Source of the DNA: Alteripontixanthobacter muriae
Lineage (GTDB): Bacteria > Pseudomonadota > Alphaproteobacteria > Sphingomonadales > Sphingomonadaceae
Assembly: GCF_013336795.1 (NCBI RefSeq)
Contig: NZ_JAAFZT010000023.1
Span: forward strand, 1 to 49,917
DNA: 49,917 nt
Reading direction: 5' to 3'
Positions 1-7,384 of the stretch are shown here, in pieces; the stretch's first letter is position 1; each line of letters starts with the position of its first letter. Below the pieces are notes generated by a model. That model did not search any database. It saw only the letters and a list, made by a program, of their open reading frames with translations, and was not told the origin of the DNA. The position numbers and the translations under genes are program-made.

Positions 1-18
1 ATCCAACCCCCGCAACCA
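1..18 (+). tRNA. 3' end of a tRNA, probably initiator tRNA-fMet (partial)
   Basis: The window opens inside a tRNA. Bases 3-7 (CCAAC) fit the 3' half of a T-stem, 8-14 (CCCCGCA) the 3' acceptor strand, 15 is the discriminator A and 16-18 the encoded CCA. An acceptor 3' strand CCCCGCA followed by A is the bacterial initiator tRNA-fMet form, which pairs with CGCGGGG and leaves C1 and A72 unpaired. The 5' half lies outside the window, so the identity is inferred. A strong terminator follows at 48-74. Confidence 0.6.
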
Positions 19-47
19 CCAACTAGTTGAAAACATTGAAGATCATA

Positions 48-74
48 GCCTCGCTGCTTCCAGCGGGGCTTTTT
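48..74 (+). terminator. Rho-independent terminator after the tRNA
   Basis: A 9-bp stem (48-56 with 61-69, one T-G wobble) closes a CTTC tetraloop and is followed directly by TTTTT at 70-74. It lies 30 bases after the tRNA CCA end, so it should end the tRNA transcript. Confidence 0.85.
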
Positions 75-153
75 GCGTTCGCAACTGTAAGCATATGGGA
101 AGCAAAATAGCGGCGGACTGGTCCGTCGTGTGGGGGGCGGCGGGGGCGGCTCG

Positions 154-915
154 ATGGATATAGTTTTTGGTCTTCATGCCGACGCAGGCGCATGGCCGGA
201 TCATGGGGGGACCGGGGCGAGTGCCGCCGGAGCGCCGGTGGTGGGGCCTAACGGACTCATTGGAATTCTGGAGACAGCCCGTGGCTTAGGCTCTCCTTCG
301 CCACCCAGCGTAGTCCGCATTGCGGCCTTTCAAGCCGCCCTCGAGCAGCTAAGTAGTGGTCCCCGCTTTTGGGATAAGTCGCTCCATGTGGACGGCTGGG
401 CCACCGCTCGCACTCTCTTGGGTTGGCGAGACGAACTGGTGGATGCCGGCTGGAGTTCTGACGGCAACTGGGTCGAGCATCGGTTGGCAGACCTTGCTGC
501 GGTCGACGCGGCCGCTACGGAACTGCTGCCCGGCCTAACGGATCGCGTTGCTGCGGTGGTAGCGGATCTCGGCGAGTCGCCTGCTTTGCCCATTCAGCGT
601 ATTCGGCTCATTGATGCACGTGAGGTCCATTCGGCTGGCTGGCGGAAATTACTCGCCCGCTTGGAGGCTTGTGGCGTTGTGGTTGAGCAGCTCTCGCCAG
701 AACCTGCAGCACGGACAGACACTGCACTTAGGCGATTACAACGTTGGATGACCAGCGGCCAGCCGATCGACGGCGAACCGGACGGAAGTATCACAGTCGC
801 CAGATCAGCAAGCGCGGCGCTCGCGGCCGAGATTACTAGTCCTGAAAGATTGCAGGGAAGTCGTGCATTGAGCGAATGCCTGCAACTGGCCGTTAACAGA
901 GACGTCCGAACGTAG
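154..915 (+). pseudogene. Truncated N-terminal fragment of a PD-(D/E)XK-nuclease-type protein
   Basis: The first 220 or so residues (MDIVFGLHADAGAWP, then ARGLGSPSPPSVVRIAAFQA, FWDKSLHVDGWATARTLLG and WRDELVDAGW) look to me like the N-terminus of a large, roughly 900-residue PD-(D/E)XK nuclease/AddB-like protein. That family is usually paired with a UvrD-type helicase in accessory loci. This is recognition by eye. The frame stops at 915, far short of full length, and the last 30 or so residues after LAAEI no longer look like the family. No nuclease core and no helicase partner are present. The start at 154 is preferred over GTG 130, whose extension is only a glycine run. Codons such as CTA, AGT, ACT and TTA are commoner here than in the neighbours, and the piece abuts a tRNA 3' end, so it is probably the relic of an integrated island. 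Confidence 0.5.
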
Positions 916-1043
916 GTGGGAAGCGAAAATTGACCTTGTCGAGCCTAGGCCAGGCGGAGGTTTGAGCGCGAGGGCTGGACCGTCCATTCGCCGCGTTGGA
1001 CATGAGCACTATCGCTCCTGGAAAATTTGAGCCAGATCAGGGC

Positions 1044-1703
1044 ATGACCTATTCGCCCTTATCCGCGCCGCGCCCCTTGTTCTTGGTGGCAGCCTGTCTC
1101 GCTCTGGCCGGATGCGGCGCAACGCTGAGAGATGCCGAGCGTCCGCTTGATGCGCAGGACCGCTTCTTCGCGGCGCTCGCCAGCCATTGCGGCAAGGCCT
1201 ATGCTGGCAGGCTGGTGTCCGGCGATGCAGCCGATGCGGCCATGCAGGGGCGGCGAATGGTGATGCATATTCGCGAATGCAGCGACACGCGTATCGCCGT
1301 ACCGTTTCACATACAGCAAGCCGATGGAGAGTGGGACCGTTCGCGCACGTGGTTGATCACGCGCACGGCGGACTTGGATGAAGCGGGGTTGCGGCTGAAG
1401 CACGATCACCGGCATGCGGATGGGACGCATGACACGGTGACAATGTATGGCGGCGACACGACCGCAGACGGCACGGCTTCGGCGCAGGATTTCCCAGTGG
1501 ATGCGGAGAGCATCGCCCTTTTCCGGGCCAATGACCTGACCGCTTCGGTCACGAATGTCTGGCGCGTGGAAGTCGATCCCACCGGCACCGAAGATGCGGA
1601 ATTTGCCTATCAGTTGAGCCGCGCCGATCGCCTGTTTCGGATCGAATTCGACCTTACCCGCCCCGTGCCGCCGCCTCCGGCGCCATGGGGCTGGGAACAG
1701 TAG
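1044..1703 (+). CDS. Conserved lipoprotein of unknown function
   Basis: 219 residues. A lipoprotein signal peptide ends in the lipobox LAGC with the lipidated cysteine at residue 24, so the mature protein should be membrane anchored. The body has well-formed conserved-looking blocks (MHIRECSD, WLITRT, LKHDHRHADGT, TMYGGDTT, FRIEFDL) that I recognise from proteobacterial proteins of unknown function. I cannot assign an activity. ATG 1044 is chosen because it puts the signal peptide at the N-terminus. TTG 996 and ATG 1002 are in frame but would add non-signal residues. The gene stands alone, downstream of the nuclease relic. Confidence 0.75.
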   Translation: MTYSPLSAPRPLFLVAACLALAGCGATLRDAERPLDAQDRFFAALASHCGKAYAGRLVSGDAADAAMQGRRMVMHIRECSDTRIAVPFHIQQADGEWDRSRTWLITRTADLDEAGLRLKHDHRHADGTHDTVTMYGGDTTADGTASAQDFPVDAESIALFRANDLTASVTNVWRVEVDPTGTEDAEFAYQLSRADRLFRIEFDLTRPVPPPPAPWGWEQ

Positions 1704-1806
1704 CCGAACCTTTGGCAGCGCGCGGACCAGAATATGCCTTATCAATGCCGCTTGCCGCTCTGCCCTTCAGCGTGTATTATTGTCATAACACAGCCGGAGA
1801 GATGAC

Positions 1807-2553
1807 ATGCGTGTAGCCCTTATTCTTTCTTCGTCATTGGCTTCGTCCCTGGCGCTTGGCGCCTGTAACGTGAGTGAAGGACCGGAAGCCATGGCGGCCG
1901 GATCCGGCGAGGCGAGCGAGCGCAGCTATTCCGTCGGGCAGTTCGAAGGCGTGTCGCTGTCCGGATCGCAGAATGTGGTCGTGACTGTCGGCGAGGCAAC
2001 GTCCGTCCGCGCCGAAGGAGGCACACAGGCCCTTGACCGGCTTGAAATCACCGTCGAGGACGGTAGGCTCAAGATCGGTCAGAAAAAGAACGGCAACTGG
2101 GCTTTCTCACTTGGCCGCAATCTGCCGCCGACAACGATCTATGTATCCACTCCGACGCTGAATTCGGCGGAAATCGGCGGGTCGGGCGAAATCAGCATCG
2201 ATCGTGTCGAGGGCGGTGAGTTTACAGGATCGATCGGCGGCTCAGGTGACATGAAAATCGCTTCTCTGCGTGTCACCAATGCGGGCTTCTCCATCGCAGG
2301 ATCGGGCGGGATCAGCGCTGCGGGGGCTGCCGAAACATCGGACATTTCCGTGGCGGGTTCGGGGGATATCGACCTGTCCGGGCTGGAGACGGAGGACACT
2401 TCCATTGCGATCGTCGGTTCGGGAGATGTCAGGGCCAATGCTCGCCGCACCGCCAGCGTGTCGATCATGGGATCTGGCGATGCTCACATTACCGGCACGG
2501 CGCAATGCACGGTGAAGAAGAGCGGATCGGGCGACGTGCGCTGCGGGGCATGA
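1807..2553 (+). CDS. DUF2807 (GIN/auto-transporter adhesin head-like) lipoprotein
   Basis: 248 residues with a lipoprotein signal peptide (LGAC, cysteine 20). From about residue 45 the chain matches the DUF2807 pattern: FEGVSLSGSQNVVVTVG, then a beta-helix-like series from about residue 124 to the end in which GSG(D/E/G) recurs roughly every 15-25 residues (at least seven copies). Members are exported envelope proteins thought to form right-handed beta-helices; their function is unknown. A weak AGAGA sits before ATG 1807. No operon partner is apparent: an outer-membrane protein follows after 154 bases. Confidence 0.85.
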   Translation: MRVALILSSSLASSLALGACNVSEGPEAMAAGSGEASERSYSVGQFEGVSLSGSQNVVVTVGEATSVRAEGGTQALDRLEITVEDGRLKIGQKKNGNWAFSLGRNLPPTTIYVSTPTLNSAEIGGSGEISIDRVEGGEFTGSIGGSGDMKIASLRVTNAGFSIAGSGGISAAGAAETSDISVAGSGDIDLSGLETEDTSIAIVGSGDVRANARRTASVSIMGSGDAHITGTAQCTVKKSGSGDVRCGA

Positions 2554-2707
2554 GCATCTGAAGCGGTGGATTGCCGCTGTCTCCTCCAGGCCGACGCGGA
2601 CTTGATCAGAGATGTTTTCCAATGCCGTCTGCGCTCCGGTTCAGGCGTGCGAAAGCAGTGGCAGCGGATTTGCCGCTTCGCAGTTTTGCATCAGGATAGG
2701 AAAACCG

Positions 2708-3310
2708 ATGAAGACAATTTTCGTGCTGGCAGCGCTGGGCGCCGCTTTCTCCGCCACGCCCGCCCTGGCCCAGAGCACGGCGCCCGGCGGCCTCTATGTC
2801 GGCGTTCTCGCCGGATATGACGGCATCGAGGTCGAATCAGCCGATGGAGCGGTCAGCGCGGACGCCAGTTCTGCCGTATATGGCATCAACGCCGGATACG
2901 ATCTGAGCCTCGGTGGCGCGTTTGTGGGTGTCGAGGGTGAATACAGCAAGAGCGGCGGCTCCACCGAATTTCCTGACAGCTTTGCCGGTGCCCGCGACGG
3001 GCTAGAAGCGGACGGGCAGTATTATATCGGCGCGCGCGCCGGTTTTGCCCTGACGCCCGGCATCGCCGCTTACGGCAAGTTCGGTTACACGGCGCTGGAT
3101 ACGACGGCGTTCACCTCCTCCGGCTCGCTCGGCGAGTTGGAAGGGAATGCGAATGGCCTCCGCTATGGCGGCGGTGTTCAGGTCCAGCTGCCCGGTCCGC
3201 TTGAGGGCAGGGTGGAATATCGCCGTTCCAGCTACGAAGATGTCGGCGACGGCACCTTCGGCGACGCGACGACCGATCAGGTGGTCGCGGGCCTCGCTTT
3301 CCGCTTCTGA
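2708..3310 (+). CDS. Outer-membrane beta-barrel protein (porin/OmpA-like family)
   Basis: 200 residues. The signal peptide (MKTIFVLAALGAAFSATPALA) has an ALA cleavage site. The mature chain alternates aromatic and glycine-rich strands (GGLYVGVLAGYDG, YGINAGYDLSLGGAFVGVEG, YYIGARAGFALTPGIAAYGK) and ends in the terminal phenylalanine (LAFRF) that the BAM complex recognises. These are hallmarks of small eight-stranded outer-membrane barrels. ATG 2708 follows the purine-rich AGGATAGG and starts the signal peptide exactly. Longer in-frame upstream sequence lacks export features. A perfect palindrome lies just after the stop. Confidence 0.88.
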   Translation: MKTIFVLAALGAAFSATPALAQSTAPGGLYVGVLAGYDGIEVESADGAVSADASSAVYGINAGYDLSLGGAFVGVEGEYSKSGGSTEFPDSFAGARDGLEADGQYYIGARAGFALTPGIAAYGKFGYTALDTTAFTSSGSLGELEGNANGLRYGGGVQVQLPGPLEGRVEYRRSSYEDVGDGTFGDATTDQVVAGLAFRF

Positions 3311-3316
3311 GCCGGG

Positions 3317-3346
3317 GGGGAGCCGCATTGCGCAATGCGGCTCCCC
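3317..3346. terminator. 30-bp perfect palindrome between convergent genes
   Basis: Two 15-base arms (3317-3331 and 3332-3346) are exact reverse complements. The palindrome fills the 49-bp gap between the convergent outer-membrane protein and GST genes. It can fold as a hairpin from either strand, so a bidirectional terminator is likely. There is no T-run. Confidence 0.6.
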
Positions 3347-3359
3347 TCCAATTGGCCGA

Positions 3360-4475
3360 TCAGCTGGCCCGATCGCCCCAACATTCGATATTGTCCCGCC
3401 GCTCGACGCGGATCGGCAGGCGCGGGTCTGTCAGTGCCGCAAGGCCATGTTCGGCAAAAAGCGCAGCAGCCGAAGGGTCCCCCGATGCTGCGTCGACGAG
3501 CCTCTGCCACAGGAAGAAGGTGTAGGGCTGGACGCCTCCGCGATAGGAGGCACCGCGGAACGAGGTATCGACCTCGCCGATGATGCGCTGGTGCGGTTTT
3601 GCCGTGACCGGCTGCCCCACCTCCGCAGCGCCGCTGGCTACATGGTCCTGCAGCATGGCGAGGCGATCGGTCAGGTCAGGGACGATCTCCTCGCCAATCT
3701 GCCGCAGCAGCGGCGACAGCGTGGCAGGCACTGCATCATCCGGCAGAAACCCCGCCTGCGCGTCCGCATATTCGACCATATCGAGATCGGGCGCATGCAT
3801 CCGTTCGACCCAGCGGAACACCTTCGGCGCGCTGCGCTGCATGATGGCGAGCGGAACCGGATCGCGGCCCAGATGCGCGAAGAGCGGGCCGAATAGCGAA
3901 AAATCGCCGACCGAAGGCTGATAGCCGAGCAGATAAGGGTACTCGGCGAAATGCGCCTCCAGCCCTTCTAGCAGATCGGCATAGCTTGCTTCGATAAGCG
4001 GGATCGTCGCGGCATCGACGCCGAGCATCGGCAGATAGGACTGCATCCGCGCCATCGTCTTGCGCTGACGTTCCGGATCGCTGCCGGCGCCGAACGCATC
4101 GGTGAGAAATTTCTCCTGGTCCGCGAAATACGACCAGCGGTAATGCATCGCGTGGCGGGAAAGCCCGACGACGGAATAGAGTTCGAACAGAAGCGCCACG
4201 GCGCGCTGCCTAGGCCCGTCGGGATAGGCGCTGAGGCGAACCCCGTCACGTTCAAAGCGGTCGATGATGTCCACCGTGTCCTGGACTACTTCGCCCGTCT
4301 CGAACTCGGCGACGGGGATAATCGCGCGCCCGATCCGGGGCATTACATGGCTTGCGAAATGGTCATCGGTAGGAGGGCGCTCCCGATAGGTGATCCCCTG
4401 CTTGCGCAGATAGGCACGCACCTTTCCGGTATAGAGCGAATGCGGCAGTCCGTAGAGGGTGATCGGGGGTTCCAT
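3360..4475 (-). CDS. Glutathione S-transferase family protein with long C-terminal extension
   Basis: 371 residues, well above the usual 200-230 for a GST. The N-terminal thioredoxin-like domain (ITLYGLPHSLYTGKVRAYLRKQGI, then RAIIPVAEFETGEVVQDTVDIIDRFE) carries the cis-Pro/dimer-type pattern around residues 50-70. An all-helical domain follows with the GST-typical YLLGYQPSVGDFSLFGPLFAHLGRDP. About 130 further residues (PDDAVPATLSPLLRQIGEEIVPDLTDRLAMLQD and after) form an extension. Substrate is unknown. Nothing nearby suggests a pathway: the sugar dehydrogenase just upstream is on the same strand but ends 51 bases away. Confidence 0.85.
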   Translation of the reverse strand: MEPPITLYGLPHSLYTGKVRAYLRKQGITYRERPPTDDHFASHVMPRIGRAIIPVAEFETGEVVQDTVDIIDRFERDGVRLSAYPDGPRQRAVALLFELYSVVGLSRHAMHYRWSYFADQEKFLTDAFGAGSDPERQRKTMARMQSYLPMLGVDAATIPLIEASYADLLEGLEAHFAEYPYLLGYQPSVGDFSLFGPLFAHLGRDPVPLAIMQRSAPKVFRWVERMHAPDLDMVEYADAQAGFLPDDAVPATLSPLLRQIGEEIVPDLTDRLAMLQDHVASGAAEVGQPVTAKPHQRIIGEVDTSFRGASYRGGVQPYTFFLWQRLVDAASGDPSAAALFAEHGLAALTDPRLPIRVERRDNIECWGDRAS

Positions 4476-4525
4476 CCCCGCAGGCTAGCGAAGATGAAAC
4501 CCGCATTCAACTCGGCCGGCGAAGC

Positions 4526-5743
4526 TCAGCGCAAAGCTGCTGCACCCGGTCCGCTGCGGTCACCATCTGCCGAGGCGGGGCGGATTTCCAGCGGCTCCAG
4601 GCGCCAGACCTCGCCCATGCCTGCGGTCTTGTTCGTGAGCAGGTAGATCGCTCCGTCCGGCCCCTGTTCGACTTCGCGGATACGCGTGTTGAAGGGGATG
4701 AACTCGGTTCCGACGACCCGTCCGTTCTCCATGTCGACACGTTCCAGACCGCCTGCGGACAGGGCCCCGAAGAAGATGTCGCCGCGCCATTCGGGAAACA
4801 TGTCGCCGGTATAGACGATCATGCCCGATGGGGAGCGTACCGGACTCCAATGATGTACGGCATCCTCGAATTGCGGGAATTCGGTGGGGTCGGGTATCTC
4901 CACACCATCGTAATTGATGCCCCAGCTGACCACGGGCCATCCGTAATTCGCGCCGCGCTCGATCACGTTGAGTTCGTCACCGCCGAGCGGCCCCATTTCG
5001 ACCACCCACAGTTGCCCTGTTTCGGGATGGATGGCCGCAGATTCGATGTTGCGGTGGCCGTAGGACCAGATCGCACCTTCGGTACCGGCTTGCCCGACGA
5101 ATGGATTGTCGGAAGGGATCGAGCCGTCGTCATTCAGCCGCACGACAGCGCCCAGCGTATTCGACAGATCCTGCGCCGGGCCGAATTGGAAACGTTCTCC
5201 CAGGGCAAGGAACACCTTTCCATCCGGTGCGAAGGCGATGCGGTTGCCGAAATGGTTGGGGCCGACCAGCTTCGGTTCCTGCCGCCAGATCACCTCGAAA
5301 TTCTCGATCTGGTCGCTCACCAGCCTGCCACGCCCGAGCGCCGTTCCCGCCTCGCCGCCATTGCCGGGTTCGGCGAAGGAGAGATAGACCATCTGGTTGC
5401 GCGCGAAATCGGGATGCAGCGCCACGTCCATCAATCCGCCTTGGCCTTGCGCAAAAACGGTGGGGGTGCCCTGAACCGGTTTGGAAACGGTGCCGTCCTG
5501 CGACACGATCACGAGATTGCCCGGTAGTTCGGTGACGAGCATCCGCCCGTCCGGAAGAAAGGTCATGCCCCAAGGCGTGTCGAGTTCATCGGCCACTTCC
5601 TGCGCGGACACGACCACCTCTTCGGTTGCCACGGATTCGACTTGGCTGCGCGGCTGGGCGAAACCTGCGGACCCCACCAGCAGCAGCGAAAGGCCGAGGC
5701 TCGCCTTGGCGGTACCGGCGATCAGGGTGGCGTGAGTCTTCAT
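4526..5743 (-). CDS. PQQ-dependent sugar (aldose) dehydrogenase, exported
   Basis: 405 residues. An N-terminal signal peptide (LGLSLLLVGSAGFAQ) indicates periplasmic export. The mature protein is a six-bladed beta-propeller of the soluble glucose/aldose dehydrogenase (YliI/Asd) type: LDTPWGMTFLPDGRMLVTE, GLMDVALHPDF, YGHRNIESAAIHP with the conserved histidine, GGDELNVIERGANYGWPVVS and GDIFFGALSAGGLERV. It should oxidise aldoses using PQQ. ATG 5743 is chosen because AAGGAG sits six bases upstream and the signal peptide begins there. No PQQ synthesis genes are in the window. A GGAAC-N17-GTT promoter lies immediately upstream at 5771-5795, pointing to general stress control. Confidence 0.88.
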   Translation of the reverse strand: MKTHATLIAGTAKASLGLSLLLVGSAGFAQPRSQVESVATEEVVVSAQEVADELDTPWGMTFLPDGRMLVTELPGNLVIVSQDGTVSKPVQGTPTVFAQGQGGLMDVALHPDFARNQMVYLSFAEPGNGGEAGTALGRGRLVSDQIENFEVIWRQEPKLVGPNHFGNRIAFAPDGKVFLALGERFQFGPAQDLSNTLGAVVRLNDDGSIPSDNPFVGQAGTEGAIWSYGHRNIESAAIHPETGQLWVVEMGPLGGDELNVIERGANYGWPVVSWGINYDGVEIPDPTEFPQFEDAVHHWSPVRSPSGMIVYTGDMFPEWRGDIFFGALSAGGLERVDMENGRVVGTEFIPFNTRIREVEQGPDGAIYLLTNKTAGMGEVWRLEPLEIRPASADGDRSGPGAAALR

Positions 5744-5770
5744 GTCGTTCTCCTTGGCTCCTGTGGATTG

Positions 5771-5795
5771 AACCGGGCGCGCGATTTTCCGTTCC
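5771..5795 (-). promoter_or_regulatory. EcfG-type (general stress response) promoter for the PQQ dehydrogenase
   Basis: Read on the minus strand, GGAAC (5795-5791) is separated by 17 bases from GTT (5773-5771). This matches the alphaproteobacterial EcfG sigma factor consensus GGAAC-N16/17-(C)GTT. Transcription would begin near 5763, about 20 bases before the ATG at 5743, leaving room for the AAGGAG ribosome site. Confidence 0.55.
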
Positions 5796-5868
5796 ATTCA
5801 GCCGCCGTAAAGGACCAGTTCGTCCGCTTTCCGCAGAAAACAGGCGATGAACAATGAACCGCTCGGCC

Positions 5869-5896
5869 CCTTGTGCATTGGAGGAATGCACCAAGG
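5869..5896 (+). promoter_or_regulatory. Leader hairpin overlapping the paoA ribosome-binding site
   Basis: CCTTGTGCATT (5869-5879) can pair with AATGCACCAAGG (5885-5896) around a GGAGG loop, with one unpaired G. The right arm includes the first bases of the AAGGAG (5894-5899) that serves the ATG at 5904. The hairpin could therefore limit translation initiation. Its function is untested. Confidence 0.35.
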
Positions 5897-5903
5897 AGTA
5901 ATC

Positions 5904-6404
5904 ATGAAACTGGCTATCAACGGGACCACTCGCACCTTCGACGGGGATCCCCGTACGACATTGCTCGATTTCCTGCGTCGCGATTGCGACCTGACCGGCA
6001 CCAAGAAGGGCTGCGATCATGGGCAATGCGGTGCCTGCACGGTGCTGGTGAACGGACAGCGCATCAACAGCTGCCTGACGCTGACCGTCATGCACGAGGA
6101 TGACGAGATCACGACGATTGAGGGCCTCGGCACGCCGCAGGACATGCACCCGCTGCAGTCGGCCTTCGTCGATCACGACGGTTATCAATGCGGCTATTGC
6201 ACCCCGGGCCAGATCTGTTCGGCGAAAGCGATGCTGGACGAGGCAAAGGCCGGATGGCCCAGCGTCGTCACGGAAGATCTGACTGCCGAGATCGATCTGT
6301 CGGGTGACGAGATACGCGAACGGATGAGCGGCAATCTGTGCCGCTGTGGTGCCTACTCCAACATCATCGACGCGATCACCGATGTGAAGGAGGCCGCGCG
6401 ATGA
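5904..6404 (+). CDS. paoA: Aldehyde oxidoreductase-type [2Fe-2S] subunit (PaoA/YagT-like)
   Basis: 166 residues; the electron-transfer subunit of a molybdenum hydroxylase. The N-terminal plant-ferredoxin domain has the first cluster ligands C37, C42, C45 and C57 (CDHGQCGACTVLV). The C-terminal helical domain binds the second cluster through C96 and C99 (CGYCTPGQ) and C146 and C148 (NLCRCGAY). ATG 5904 follows AAGGAG directly. Unlike E. coli PaoA there is no twin-arginine signal, and none appears in the in-frame upstream codons, so a cytoplasmic location is more likely. The stop overlaps the start of the FAD subunit (ATGA), indicating an operon with translational coupling. Confidence 0.88.
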   Translation: MKLAINGTTRTFDGDPRTTLLDFLRRDCDLTGTKKGCDHGQCGACTVLVNGQRINSCLTLTVMHEDDEITTIEGLGTPQDMHPLQSAFVDHDGYQCGYCTPGQICSAKAMLDEAKAGWPSVVTEDLTAEIDLSGDEIRERMSGNLCRCGAYSNIIDAITDVKEAAR

Positions 6405-7384
6405 GACCTTTCGATTACCAGCGGCCCGATGGGCTGGACCATGCCGCCTTGCTGGAACGCGATGGCGGTGCGCTGATCGCCGGCGGCACCAACCTGCTCG
6501 ACCTGATGAAATTGCAGGTGGAAACGCCGGACACGCTTGTCGACATCAATCGCATCGGCCTGGACGAACTTGAGCCGACGGACGATGGCGGCATTCGCAT
6601 CGGTGCGCTGGTGTCGAACAGCGTCTGCGCCGCCGACCCGAGGATCAGGGCCGACTGGCCGGTTCTTTCCCGCGCCATCCTGTCGGGGGCCAGCGGGCAG
6701 CTGCGCAACAAGGCCACGACGGGGGGCAATCTGTGCCAGCGGACCCGCTGTTATTATTTCATGAACATCGACATGCCCTGCAACAAGCGAGAACCCGGCA
6801 CCGGGTGCAGCGCGCTGAACGGCCGCAATCGCATCCATGCCGTGCTGGGTGCAAACGAGAATTGCATTGCGACCTATCCCGGCGACATGGCGGTCGCGAT
6901 GTATGCGCTGGACGCGACGGTCGAGATTGCTGGGCCGGACAAGGCTTCGCGCAGCGTCAAAATTCGCGATTTCCATCGCCTGCCGGGCGACATGCCGCAG
7001 AGGGACAATGTTCTCGAGCCGGGCGAAGTCATCACCGGCGTGACCCTGCCTGCACCGGTTGGCGGCACGCAATTGTACCGGAAGGTGCGCGAGCGATCAT
7101 CCTATGCCTTTGCGCTGGTTTCCATCGCGGCGGTCATCCGCATGGAGGAGGGCGCGATTTCCCATGCCAGCCTCGCCTTCGGCAGCATGGCGCATAAGCC
7201 CTGGCACGACCCGCGCATCGATGCGGCATTGACCGGCGCCAAGCCCAGCGACGCGCTGTTCGACAAGGTCGCCGACCTGCTGCTGGAAAATGCGGAAGGC
7301 TATGGCGAGAACGATTTCAAGATACCGCTGGCGCGGCGCACGGTGAAGGCCGTGCTGCGCGAAGCGACGGGAGCATCGACATGA
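6401..7384 (+). CDS. paoB: Aldehyde oxidoreductase-type FAD subunit (PaoB/YagS-like)
   Basis: 327 residues of the CO-dehydrogenase/xanthine-dehydrogenase FAD-binding family. The FAD pyrophosphate loop is visible at AGGTNLLDLMK (about residues 27-37), with a second FAD contact at TTGGNLCQRTRCYYF. Four cysteines (C112, C117, C127, C136) in the inserted segment match those that hold the extra [4Fe-4S] cluster in E. coli PaoB, which simpler FAD subunits lack. The C-terminal CO_deh_flav_C domain ends the chain. Both ends overlap neighbours by four bases (ATGA at 6401 and 7381), so the three subunits should be made together. Confidence 0.88.
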   Translation: MRPFDYQRPDGLDHAALLERDGGALIAGGTNLLDLMKLQVETPDTLVDINRIGLDELEPTDDGGIRIGALVSNSVCAADPRIRADWPVLSRAILSGASGQLRNKATTGGNLCQRTRCYYFMNIDMPCNKREPGTGCSALNGRNRIHAVLGANENCIATYPGDMAVAMYALDATVEIAGPDKASRSVKIRDFHRLPGDMPQRDNVLEPGEVITGVTLPAPVGGTQLYRKVRERSSYAFALVSIAAVIRMEEGAISHASLAFGSMAHKPWHDPRIDAALTGAKPSDALFDKVADLLLENAEGYGENDFKIPLARRTVKAVLREATGAST

